The translations under genes were made by a program, and so were the position numbers. Positions 1-6,998 of a stretch of DNA of 15,176 bases are shown here, piece after piece. The notes under the pieces were generated by a model that ran no database searches, had not been told where the DNA came from, and was given only the letters and a program-made list of their open reading frames with translations. How positions within the stretch are numbered: the stretch's first letter is position 1; each line of letters opens with the position of its first letter. Source of the DNA: Archangium sp. (GTDB lineage: Bacteria; Myxococcota; Myxococcia; Myxococcales; Myxococcaceae); assembly GCA_016793585.1 (NCBI GenBank), contig JAEUJR010000489.1, positions 1 through 15,176 on the forward strand. Reading direction: 5' to 3'.

Positions 1-624
1 GACCTGATCCTCTTCCAGTTCGGGCCCGAGGCGAAGGTGCACACGGTGATGGCGAACCTGCGCGTGTACCTCGCGAAGAAGCTCTGGCTGATTCCCGAGT
101 ACGGCTCGGGCGGCAAGTGGAACTTCCTGTGGGTCGTGAACCCGCCGCTCTTCGAGTACGACGAAGAGACGAAGACCTGGGCGGCGGCGCACCACGCGTT
201 CACGCGCCCGATGGACGAGTGCCTGAAGTACCTGCAGCCCGACTCGTTCGATCCCGCGAAGGTGTACTGCTACCGCTACGACGTGGTGCTCAACGGCTTC
301 GAGATCGGCGGTGGCTCGATTCGGCTGCACAACCCCGAGACGCAGTCGCTCGTGTTCAAGGCGCTCGGCATCAGCGACGAAGACGCGCGCTCGAAGTTCG
401 GCTTCCTGCTCGACGCGCTGAAGTTCGGAGCGCCTCCGCACGGTGGCATCGCCCTCGGAATGGACCGGCTCGCCTTCCTCATCACCGAGACCGAGTCGCT
501 GCGTGACGTGATTCCGTTCCCCAAGACGCAGAAGGGTACGGATCTCATGACGGGCGCTCCGGGCGACGTCGACGAGAAGCAGCTGCGCGATCTGTACGTG
601 AAGAGCACGCCGCCGCAGAAGTAA
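1..624 (+). CDS. aspS: Aspartyl-tRNA synthetase, C-terminal part (5' end outside window)
   Basis: This is the last 207 residues of a class II aminoacyl-tRNA synthetase that charges tRNA(Asp) (or tRNA(Asp/Asn)) with aspartate in the cytoplasm. Reading frame 1 is open from the first base. It begins at the end of what should be the bacterial GAD insertion domain (D-L-I-L-F-Q-F). The AspRS hallmarks follow in order: H-H-A-F-T-R-P near residue 64, Y-D-V-V-L-N-G-F-E-I-G-G-G-S-I near 93-107, and class II motif 3 G-I-A-L-G-M-D-R-L near 149-157, whose Arg binds ATP. The terminal F-P-K-T-Q and D-L-M-T-G-A-P segments are also family features. Bacterial AspRS is usually about 590 residues, so roughly the first two thirds lie upstream, including motifs 1 and 2. 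The sequence cannot show whether the enzyme is discriminating or non-discriminating. Confidence 0.97.
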   Translation, partial: DLILFQFGPEAKVHTVMANLRVYLAKKLWLIPEYGSGGKWNFLWVVNPPLFEYDEETKTWAAAHHAFTRPMDECLKYLQPDSFDPAKVYCYRYDVVLNGFEIGGGSIRLHNPETQSLVFKALGISDEDARSKFGFLLDALKFGAPPHGGIALGMDRLAFLITETESLRDVIPFPKTQKGTDLMTGAPGDVDEKQLRDLYVKSTPPQK

Positions 625-641
625 CGGGGTTCAGGGCGCGG

Positions 642-661
642 GTTGGAGCAGCGACTCCAAC
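642..661. terminator. Possible bidirectional hairpin terminator between convergent genes
   Basis: A perfect 7-bp inverted repeat, GTTGGAG and CTCCAAC, is separated by the 6-base loop CAGCGA. It lies 18 bases after the aspS stop codon, in the 113-base gap between aspS and the convergent gene that ends at 738. The stem could stop transcription from either side. No T tract follows it on either strand, so it is not a textbook intrinsic terminator. The rest of the 625-737 gap shows no other feature. Confidence 0.4.
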
Positions 662-737
662 TCACCGTGAAACACGTCGAGATCGACCGGACCTTCAGCC
701 AGGCGTACCTGGGAACTTCGGCGCCGCGAGACGTGGC

Positions 738-1619
738 TCAGTGGGTCTTCAAGAGGAGCGCGTCGACGGCCGCGGGATCCTTCACGCGAACCTGGGCGAG
801 CAGCACCTTCGTCTCAGGCGCGTTGACGATCAGAATCGCGTCGGAGGCCTGCTGGCGAACGTTGCCCTGCGACTCCGAGAAGAGCTTCACGAGCGCTCCT
901 GCGGCGATGGCGCGAAGCTGTGGCACCTCGGCGCGAACCGGCGCTCCAGCGGGCGTCTCGAGCGCCCACTCGTTGCCGATCATCGAGAGCGACTTCACCA
1001 GGGCGAGCTGCTCCTTCTCGAGCAGCGTCGTCGACAGCGCCTTCGCCAGGAAGTCGGCCACGACGACACGGCGGCAGGTGCCCATGCCCGCGAACACGGC
1101 AGCACGTTCGGCTCCGGTGCGCTGGGTGGCCGCGGCGATCAGCGCAGCGGCGGCGCCATCGGTGCCCAGCCGGCCCAGGCCATCGGCGGCCGAGCGCAAC
1201 GTCTCGGTCTCGACGCTGGCGTTCAGCGCCGCGACCAGCACGGCCTCGGTCTTCGCGTCACGGCGACCACCGAGCGACTCGAGCAGACCCGTCTGCCAGG
1301 CGATCTGCGCCGAGCGGGGCAGGGCAGGGTCGAGCGAGCCGTCGAGCACGATGGCTTCGGCGAGCGCCCAGGTCGCATCGGGAATGGCGTTGAGCCGCGG
1401 CGTCACGGGCGCGAACCGGCCCCGCTTCTTCGCGTCGATGTTCGCCATCTGCGCGCGCACCGACTGCACCGCCGAGAACGCCAGCGGAGATGCCTTCTTC
1501 GCTGCCGCGATCTCCTTCTGCATCGCCGCCGCGTCAGCCGGAGCGAGCTTCACTTCGATGGCTCCACGCGCCATCGCGACCTGCGCCAGCAACACCACCA
1601 CGAGTCCGAGCGTCTTCAC
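738..1619 (-). CDS. Exported alpha-helical (HEAT-like repeat) protein, unknown function
   Basis: The 293-residue product has a hydrophobic N-terminus (M-K-T-L-G-L-V-V-V-L-L) ending in A-M-A-R-G-A. This looks like a signal peptide cleaved around residue 16-19. The remainder is Ala/Leu-rich and almost entirely helical. Segments at roughly 103-120, 123-135, 138-151, 154-166 and 235-248 resemble degenerate HEAT/Armadillo helices, for example L-R-S-A-A-D-G-L-G-R-L-G. Such repeats usually act as protein-binding scaffolds; no catalytic motif is visible. The GTG start is chosen because an almost perfect Shine-Dalgarno sequence precedes it and because GTGA forms a 4-base overlap with the stop codon of the upstream deiminase gene. 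The overlap implies one mRNA and coupled translation. A longer in-frame extension exists but would remove the signal peptide. A link to the deiminase as partner or substrate is inference. Confidence 0.8.
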   Translation of the reverse strand: MKTLGLVVVLLAQVAMARGAIEVKLAPADAAAMQKEIAAAKKASPLAFSAVQSVRAQMANIDAKKRGRFAPVTPRLNAIPDATWALAEAIVLDGSLDPALPRSAQIAWQTGLLESLGGRRDAKTEAVLVAALNASVETETLRSAADGLGRLGTDGAAAALIAAATQRTGAERAAVFAGMGTCRRVVVADFLAKALSTTLLEKEQLALVKSLSMIGNEWALETPAGAPVRAEVPQLRAIAAGALVKLFSESQGNVRQQASDAILIVNAPETKVLLAQVRVKDPAAVDALLLKTH

Positions 1620-3469
1620 GGCGTCACCTCCCACCACTTCGTCGACGGAATGGCCCGCATCGCATTCGTCCCGCAGTGCACCTCGCCGGCCAGGCGGTGG
1701 TACAGGTTCCAGTTCTCGACCCACTTCACGGTGTAGCGGTAGGGCGCGAGCGCGTCTTCGAGCTGCTTCTGGAAGAGATCCTTCCCGTCGATGATGGGGC
1801 CGTGCGGGTTGGGCACCGCCACCGTCTTGTCGTCGAGCACGAACATGTTCACGGTGCCCGGCATGTGCGCCAGCGAGGTGCCCTGCACGTCTTCGTGAAG
1901 GAACGGCACCTTGATGATCTCGGCGTCGGTGATGCCGGTCTCACGCTTGAAGATCGCGAGCTGCTCGTCGACCTTCACCGCGGCCTCGGCGCTCGCCATC
2001 ATGATGTCGGTCTTCGCGAGCAGCGCCGAGATGGTGGTGCGGGCGGGCTGCTCGTTGCCCTGATCATCCATCCAGTTCATGCCGACGAACATCGGCGTCG
2101 CGCCGTTGCCGCGCGCCACCTCGGCCTCGAGCATCGACTTCGCCAGGCGGGCGTCGTTGACGAGCAGAATCCACCCGCGGGGCGTCGACGCCTTGAGGAA
2201 CGACATCGTCTCGTCGATGTGACCGACGAGCAGCCACGAGGTGTCGACGTTCACCGACGGCTCCTGGTACCGCTGCGCTTCGGTCATCGACACGAAGCTC
2301 TGATCGGGCGCGAAGCCGGTGATGCTGCCGCGAATCACCCGGCCCAGCGGCCAATGCTTGCCGCCGTTGGTATAGGGGGGAATCGTCTCGAAGTTGCCGA
2401 ACGAGTTGAGCGACTGGCTGTCTTCGGGGCTGCCGAGATCGATTTGCTGAATGCCGGCCACGTCTTTCCCGCGGAAGCGCGTGAAGACGATGCGGCCCGC
2501 GTCACGCATGGGGAAGTTGCGGTCGAACGGGTTCTCGATGTTCGCCGAGCGGAAGAACACGCGCATCACGCGCTGGGCACCGTTGGGGCCTGGCATCGTG
2601 GCGTAGCCGGTCTCGAAGAAGTCCTGTGCCCACTGGTCCTGTGTGTTGGCGGTGACGAGCGTCATGTTCGGGCTCGCGGCCATCAGCGCGGTGCGAACGT
2701 CGGCGAGGAACTTCACCGAGTCGGCGTCGCGCGGAACGGCCGAGGCGTAGGCCGTCTCGACGGGCTGCAGGTGGTGGAACGTCAGCACCGGGGCGACGCG
2801 CAGCCGCACGGTGTCGGTGTACGTGCCGGGCTTCCAGTACTTGTTCTCGGGCACCGTCACCTGCAGCGTCACGTCGACGAAGCCGTCCCAGGTACCCATG
2901 TTGCGAACGATGTCTTTGCCCTCGAGCAGAATCGTCACGCCGTTCGTGAGGTCGGCGAGCGCGAGGGGAAGGTCGGGGTTGAGCGGCGTGGCGGCGGTGG
3001 TGTTGCCGCGGAAGAGCCGCACCTTCGAGGCCGGCGTCGGGTCGAGCAGCAGGCGCGCGACGGTGCCGGCAGGCGCCTCTGGCCACGCCTTGATCACCAG
3101 CGACGAGAGATCGGCGAGATCGTCGTCGCCGTTGATCACCTCGTCGGTGGCGTCGTTGCAGTCAGGCAGCGTGGCGTCGGGCAGCGGGCGGCCCGCCGAG
3201 TCTGTGCCCTTGCAGCGCGCCGAGTCGTCGTCGAGGTTCGCGAAGAAGATCGCGCCATGGGTCGAGTCCCACGTGGTCTCGGCGTCGTCTTCGTTCGCCG
3301 CGTCGAGGTCGACCACGCCGTTGCGGTTCACGTCGGCGCGAAGATCGATGGGCGGCGTGCCTGGCTCGATGCGAACGGGAGCGGCTCCCGTGTCGAGCGT
3401 CGCGCCAGGCTTCGCGCACCCGCAGGTGAGGACGACCGCCACCACCACCAACAGCTTCTGATGTGACAT
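1616..3469 (-). CDS. Exported protein-arginine deiminase (animal-type PAD family)
   Basis: This 617-residue enzyme should convert peptidyl-arginine to citrulline, releasing ammonia. A hydrophobic N-terminus ends in L-T-C-G-C-A, giving a lipoprotein-like signal with Cys16 or Cys18 as the lipid site; the lipobox is not canonical. Residues about 40-230 match the PAD middle calcium-binding domain, starting with the acidic loop D-V-N-R-N-G-V-V-D (46-54). Residues about 230-617 are the catalytic domain. It has Q-D at 282-283 (catalytic Asp283), S-F-G-N-F-E (356-361), W-P-L-G-R (373-377), G-H-I-D-E (416-420; His417, Asp419), G-E-V-H-C-G-T-N (595-602; nucleophile Cys599) and K-W-W near the end. The vertebrate N-terminal PAD_N domain is absent. 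The ATG is chosen for a GGAG five bases upstream. The family is not that of Porphyromonas PPAD. The gene overlaps the downstream helical-repeat gene by four bases. Confidence 0.95.
   Translation of the reverse strand: MSHQKLLVVVAVVLTCGCAKPGATLDTGAAPVRIEPGTPPIDLRADVNRNGVVDLDAANEDDAETTWDSTHGAIFFANLDDDSARCKGTDSAGRPLPDATLPDCNDATDEVINGDDDLADLSSLVIKAWPEAPAGTVARLLLDPTPASKVRLFRGNTTAATPLNPDLPLALADLTNGVTILLEGKDIVRNMGTWDGFVDVTLQVTVPENKYWKPGTYTDTVRLRVAPVLTFHHLQPVETAYASAVPRDADSVKFLADVRTALMAASPNMTLVTANTQDQWAQDFFETGYATMPGPNGAQRVMRVFFRSANIENPFDRNFPMRDAGRIVFTRFRGKDVAGIQQIDLGSPEDSQSLNSFGNFETIPPYTNGGKHWPLGRVIRGSITGFAPDQSFVSMTEAQRYQEPSVNVDTSWLLVGHIDETMSFLKASTPRGWILLVNDARLAKSMLEAEVARGNGATPMFVGMNWMDDQGNEQPARTTISALLAKTDIMMASAEAAVKVDEQLAIFKRETGITDAEIIKVPFLHEDVQGTSLAHMPGTVNMFVLDDKTVAVPNPHGPIIDGKDLFQKQLEDALAPYRYTVKWVENWNLYHRLAGEVHCGTNAMRAIPSTKWWEVTP
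1624..1632 (-). promoter_or_regulatory. Strong ribosome binding site for the HEAT-like gene
   Basis: The minus strand reads GGGAGGTGA, complementary to the 16S anti-Shine-Dalgarno over eight or more bases. It lies four bases before the GTG at 1619-1617 and inside the end of the upstream gene. It decides the start of the downstream gene. Confidence 0.8.
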
Positions 3470-3474
3470 CGACA

Positions 3475-3478
3475 CTCC
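3475..3478 (-). promoter_or_regulatory. Ribosome binding site of the PAD gene
   Basis: The minus strand reads CTGGAGTGTCG immediately before the ATG, which puts GGAG five bases upstream. This supports the ATG at 3469-3467 over the longer in-frame extension, which starts at 3568 and would bury the signal peptide. Confidence 0.65.
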
Positions 3479-3482
3479 AGAG

Positions 3483-3502
3483 TTTCGGGCCGGGCCCCGA
3501 AA
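3483..3502. promoter_or_regulatory. Strong hairpin in the leader of the PAD gene
   Basis: A perfect 7-bp inverted repeat, TTTCGGG and CCCGAAA, encloses the loop CCGGGC. It sits 13 bases before the PAD start codon and four bases before its GGAG. It could be an operator in DNA, or an RNA hairpin that affects ribosome access on the PAD mRNA. No T tract follows in the PAD direction, so it is not a normal terminator. Its function is inferred from position only. Confidence 0.4.
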
Positions 3503-3625
3503 GAGGTCGCACGCACTAGCCCAACAGCGAGCCGCGTCACAAGCAGGGCGCCCGACGCGCGGCGGCACGACTCGTCGCGAATCGCCCCGTGCGTCGCGAG
3601 CGCGGGCTGGTTACTCCCGCTTGCC

Positions 3626-4975
3626 ATGCCGATCTTCGAGAAGCGCACCGAGGTGCCGGTCTCTGCCGACGAGCTGTTCTCCTGGCACGAGCGGCCAGGC
3701 GCGTTCGAGCGGCTCAACCCACCGTTCGACCCGGTCGAGATCGAGGAGCGCAGCGGCGGCCTCGAGGTCGGCGCCCGCACGGTCATGAAGGCGAAGGTCG
3801 GGCCCGTCGCCCAGCGGTGGGTCGCCGAGCACACGGCGTACGAGAAGGGCCGGCTCTTTCGTGACGAGATGCGCTCGGGGCCGTTTCAGCGTTGGGTTCA
3901 CACGCACCGCTTCGTCCCCATCTCGGCGAACCGCTCGGTGCTCGACGATCACATCGAGTACGAGCTGCCCATGGGCGCGCTCGGCTCGCTCGTCGGAGGC
4001 GGCTTCGCGAAGGGCAAGCTCGAGAGCGCGTTCGCCTATCGCCACGCGTTGACGCTGGCCGACCTCGAGCGGCACGCGCACTTTGCCGGCACCCAGCCGA
4101 AGATCGTCGCCATCACGGGCGCGAGTGGCCTGCTGGCGTCGTCGCTCATTCCGTTTCTCACCACGGGCGGGCACACCGTTCGGCGCGTCGCCCGAAAGGG
4201 CGATCAGCTCGATGCCTCGGCCATCGATGGCGCCGATGTCGTCGTTCACCTCGCGGGCGCCGGCGTCGCCGACGAACGCTGGAGCCCCGAGCGCAAGAAG
4301 CTGCTCGTCGACAGCCGCATCGCGTACACGCGGCAGCTCGTCGACGCGATCGCGAAGGCGAAGCGCCGCCCCTCGGTGCTGGTGAGCGGCTCGGCCATCG
4401 GCATCTACGGCGATCGGGGCGACGAGCTGTTGACCGAGACCTCGCCGGTCGGCGCGCGATCGGAGCAGGGCGCTGCGTTTCTCGCCGGCCTGTGCATCGA
4501 CTGGGAGCACGAGGCGCGCGCGGCCGAGGCGTTGGGCCTTCGTGTGGCGTTGATGCGAATCGGCGTGGTGATGACGGCCAATGGCGGGGCGCTCGCGAAG
4601 CTGCTGCCGCCATTCAGCGCCGGGGCGGGCGGGCCGACGGGGCCCGGCACCCAGTGGCTGTCGTGGATCTCGAGCGAAGATCTGATCGGCGCGCTCCACC
4701 ACGTGCTGATGACCGACTCGATCTCTGGCGTGGTGAACGCGGTGGCGCCGAACCCGGTGACGTCGAAGGGCCTCGCGCAGACGCTGGGCAGCGTGCTGCA
4801 TCGGCCGGCGATCGCGCCGATTCCTTCGTTCGCGCTCAAGGCCATGTTCGGCGAGATGGCCGAGGCGACGATTCTGGCGGGTCAGCGCGTGCAGCCCACG
4901 GTGCTCGAGCAGTCGGGCTTCCGGTTTCTGCACGCCAGGCTCGAAGACGCCCTGCGCTTCACGCTCGGCCGGTAG
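3626..4975 (+). CDS. TIGR01777-family NAD(P)-dependent epimerase-like protein with N-terminal SRPBCC domain
   Basis: This 449-residue cytoplasmic protein is a two-domain fusion. Residues about 1-150 form an SRPBCC (START/cyclase-like) domain: it begins F-E-K-R-T-E-V-P-V-S-A-D-E-L-F-S-W-H and has the G-P-F-Q-R-W-V-H-T-H segment. Residues about 157-449 are an extended short-chain dehydrogenase/epimerase of the TIGR01777 (YfcH-like) group. Its marks are the nucleotide-binding loop I-T-G-A-S-G-L-L-A (163-171), V-V-H-L-A-G-A-G (206-213), S-A-I-G-I-Y-G (256-262), W-I-S-S-E-D (347-352) and V-N-A-V-A-P-N-P-V (370-378). The fusion is known in bacteria, but substrates are not established. The third glycine of the usual GxxGxxG loop is Ala171. 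The ATG at 3626 gives a natural SRPBCC start, although the ribosome binding site is weak. The gene ends four bases before a convergent gene. Confidence 0.9.
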   Translation: MPIFEKRTEVPVSADELFSWHERPGAFERLNPPFDPVEIEERSGGLEVGARTVMKAKVGPVAQRWVAEHTAYEKGRLFRDEMRSGPFQRWVHTHRFVPISANRSVLDDHIEYELPMGALGSLVGGGFAKGKLESAFAYRHALTLADLERHAHFAGTQPKIVAITGASGLLASSLIPFLTTGGHTVRRVARKGDQLDASAIDGADVVVHLAGAGVADERWSPERKKLLVDSRIAYTRQLVDAIAKAKRRPSVLVSGSAIGIYGDRGDELLTETSPVGARSEQGAAFLAGLCIDWEHEARAAEALGLRVALMRIGVVMTANGGALAKLLPPFSAGAGGPTGPGTQWLSWISSEDLIGALHHVLMTDSISGVVNAVAPNPVTSKGLAQTLGSVLHRPAIAPIPSFALKAMFGEMAEATILAGQRVQPTVLEQSGFRFLHARLEDALRFTLGR

Positions 4976-4979
4976 GCGA

Positions 4980-6998
4980 TCAAGGGCAGCCGGCGTCGGG
5001 CGCAGGCGCAGGGCTCAAGACGACCTGAGGCCCGATGCTGCAGCTGCCCGGCCCGCGGAAGAAGAGCCGCCCCGAGGAGCCGCCGCCACCGCCACCTGAC
5101 GTCGAGCCCGTGCCTGCCGTGGGTGGCCCGAGCGCACCACCCTGGCCCCCTTCACCACCGACTGCAGCGCCGCCGCTGCCGCCACTCGCAGGCGTCGTCG
5201 AGGCCAGCGCCCCATCGGCGCCCGGGTTGCCGTCGGCGCCGATGACGATGCCGCCGCCTTCGCCGCCACCGCCACCGTTCGCCGTCACTGCGCCGCCCGA
5301 GATGACGAGCGTCGTCGCTTCGAGCACGACCATGCCGCCCGAGCCGCCGCCATTGCCGCCTTTGCCCTTGACGAGCTGGTACGTGCCGCGCGCGCCGCCA
5401 CGCCCTGGCGCCGCGATCACCCCGTTGATGGCCATCGTGCCCGCTGCGGAGATCTGCACGGCGCCGCCACCTTCGGCGCCCGAACCAGACTGATCTCCGC
5501 CACGGCCTCCGCGACAGCCGCCACGCAGCGGCGTCGGCCCGGTCTGTGGTTCTGCTCCACCCGCCGAGGTGGCCGAGGTGAAAGATCCGGCTCCGCCCTG
5601 CCCACCCGTGGTCGAGAAGCCCGCGCCGCTGCCACCCGAGTTGCCCACCGCCTCCGAGGCGCCGTCGTTGCCGTTTCCCGTCGTGCAGAGCGGGGCCCCG
5701 GCGCGCGTGACGATCTGCCCGGTGATGTCGACGTCTCCGAACACCGCGAAGATGACGGGGCGGCTGCCGACGATGGTGAGGCCTGCGTCGTTCGTGATCG
5801 TGAGGCCCGACATCGAGACGATCAGCACCTCGGGCCCGTTGGCCTGACGCAACACGGTGGCCTCGAAGGGTTGGCCGCGGCACCAGTTGTCGAGGCGCAT
5901 GTTGCCGCTCGCGCTGGTGTCGATGGTCGTCTCTCCACAGTCGAGCACCGTCGGCATCGGCGGAGGGGCGCGCAGATCGGTGACGTCGAAGTTCACCGGC
6001 TGGTAGGGAAAGCGAGGCAGGCAGTCTCCAGCCAGCGTGCAGACGCCACCGTCACAGCTCGTGCCCGCGTCGACCATCGCGAAGATGCAGCCGCCGTCGG
6101 CGTTGCACTGGTTGGTGAACGAGCGGCACGAAGTGGGCTGGCACGACACGCGCGTGCCCGAGCAGGTGCCCTGGGCGCTGCAGCGATCGGTGATGGTGCA
6201 CGAGTCGGAGTCGTCACAGCCCGCGTCGAGCTTCGGCGCGAAGGTGCAGCCGCCATCGGCACAGCTGCCGGTTCCTTCGAGGCAGGCGTTGCCGCTCTGA
6301 ACGCAGCTGACCGGCGCGCCGCGGCACCCACCGTCGAGCTCGCACCTGTCTTGCGTGGTGCAGACGTCGTTGTCGTCACACTGCGCGGCCATGGCCACCG
6401 AGTACCGGCAGGCTCCGTCGTTGGGCGAGCAGACGCCCGAGGGCTGGAAACACGTGGAGGGCGGGGTGAGGCACGCCTTCATCTCGCCCCCGCCGCAGGC
6501 GCCGTTCGAGCAGCGCGTCGAGACGAGACACAGGGCCGAGCTGGTGCACGGCTTGTCGTTGCAGTCCGAGTCTTCGCAGTCGATCGCGCGGTCCTTGTCG
6601 TCGTCCAGGCCGTCGGTGCAGTTCGTCTCGCTCTTCGGGAGCACCTTCTGGAGCGTCAGCATCACCTCGCGCACCGCCTTCTTGTCGAAGGTGGCGCTCA
6701 CCAGCAGGCTCTCTTCTTTCGCGCGCGTCTGGCAGCCCTCGTCGACGTACCCGAGCGCGCGCACCTCGACCTGGTCGGGGAAGGTGCCCTGCGCGATGCC
6801 GACGTAGATCAGGCTCTTCTCTGCGAGCAGCACGGGGTCGCTGTTGCGGCGGGTACCGTTCGCGCCAATCTCGAGCTGCATGCACTTCGATTCGAGGTTC
6901 GGGTCGATCTTCACCTTCGCGACCAGGCCGGCCTCGGTCTCGCGGGGTTTGCAGCCCATCACCAGGAGCAGCGCTCCCACCACGATCCACTGCTTCAT
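4980..6998 (-). CDS. Large Cys-rich and Gly-rich surface lipoprotein, unknown function
   Basis: The 672-residue product starts with a good lipoprotein signal, L-L-V-M-G-C (lipidated Cys16). Residues about 20-120 are an ordinary mixed segment. Residues 126-146 carry N-C-T-D-G-L-D-D-D-K-D ending in D-C-E-D-S-D-C, the Asp-rich, probably metal-binding element frequent in myxobacterial exported proteins. Residues about 150-326 are a Cys-rich module that includes two tandem copies of C-D-D-x-D-x-C-T-x-x-D-R-C. Residues about 385-430 look like beta-solenoid strands (G-L-T-I-T-N-D-A-G-L-T-I-V). Residues about 434-645 are mostly Gly/Ser/Ala with runs such as G-G-G-G-G-E-G-G-G. The gene has a GGAGG seven bases before its ATG and overlaps the upstream hydrolase stop by four bases (ATGA). 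It is probably anchored in the outer membrane or displayed on the surface; a structural or adhesive role is a guess. Confidence 0.88.
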   Translation of the reverse strand: MKQWIVVGALLLVMGCKPRETEAGLVAKVKIDPNLESKCMQLEIGANGTRRNSDPVLLAEKSLIYVGIAQGTFPDQVEVRALGYVDEGCQTRAKEESLLVSATFDKKAVREVMLTLQKVLPKSETNCTDGLDDDKDRAIDCEDSDCNDKPCTSSALCLVSTRCSNGACGGGEMKACLTPPSTCFQPSGVCSPNDGACRYSVAMAAQCDDNDVCTTQDRCELDGGCRGAPVSCVQSGNACLEGTGSCADGGCTFAPKLDAGCDDSDSCTITDRCSAQGTCSGTRVSCQPTSCRSFTNQCNADGGCIFAMVDAGTSCDGGVCTLAGDCLPRFPYQPVNFDVTDLRAPPPMPTVLDCGETTIDTSASGNMRLDNWCRGQPFEATVLRQANGPEVLIVSMSGLTITNDAGLTIVGSRPVIFAVFGDVDITGQIVTRAGAPLCTTGNGNDGASEAVGNSGGSGAGFSTTGGQGGAGSFTSATSAGGAEPQTGPTPLRGGCRGGRGGDQSGSGAEGGGAVQISAAGTMAINGVIAAPGRGGARGTYQLVKGKGGNGGGSGGMVVLEATTLVISGGAVTANGGGGGEGGGIVIGADGNPGADGALASTTPASGGSGGAAVGGEGGQGGALGPPTAGTGSTSGGGGGGSSGRLFFRGPGSCSIGPQVVLSPAPAPDAGCP
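6141..6380 (-). repeat. Tandem Cys-rich module inside the surface lipoprotein
   Basis: Two copies, residues 207-232 (6303-6380) and 261-286 (6141-6218), follow one consensus: C-D-D-x-D-x-C-T-x-x-D-R-C, four to five residues, C-x-G, three residues, V-S-C. They are spaced 54 residues apart. The cysteine pattern suggests disulfide-stabilised units in an oxidising compartment. A third, looser copy may follow around residues 291-326. Confidence 0.7.

Larger units (their letters stand above)
3470..3625. promoter_or_regulatory. Divergent promoter region between PAD and the epimerase-like gene
   Basis: This 156-base gap separates two divergently transcribed genes and must hold a promoter for each, unless one starts within a gene. 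Apart from the hairpin near the PAD start and the PAD ribosome binding site, no convincing -35/-10 pair, operator or small gene could be identified by eye. The stretch is as GC-rich as the genes around it. Confidence 0.45.

Noticed and set aside
1490..3466. A 658-codon plus-strand open frame
   Set aside because: It is the antisense shadow of the PAD gene, whose catalytic motifs are unmistakable. The product is Arg/Val/His-rich and low in complexity.
1616..3469. Assignment of the deiminase to the agmatine deiminase/PPAD family
   Set aside because: The motif contexts (G-H-I-D-E, G-E-V-H-C-G-T-N, terminal K-W-W) and the middle calcium-binding domain match animal PADs, not agmatine deiminases.
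3611..4933. A 440-codon minus-strand open frame
   Set aside because: It is antisense to the epimerase-like gene. The translation is Arg-rich with no recognisable motif.
5035..5493. A Pro-rich plus-strand frame (152 codons)
   Set aside because: It is the reverse complement of the Gly-rich lipoprotein segment, where GGN codons read as NCC. It has no ribosome binding site or family feature.
4980..5700. The Gly-rich segment as a DNA tandem repeat or a recombination site
   Set aside because: The repetition is of amino-acid composition, not of a fixed DNA unit. No constant repeat length was found by eye.
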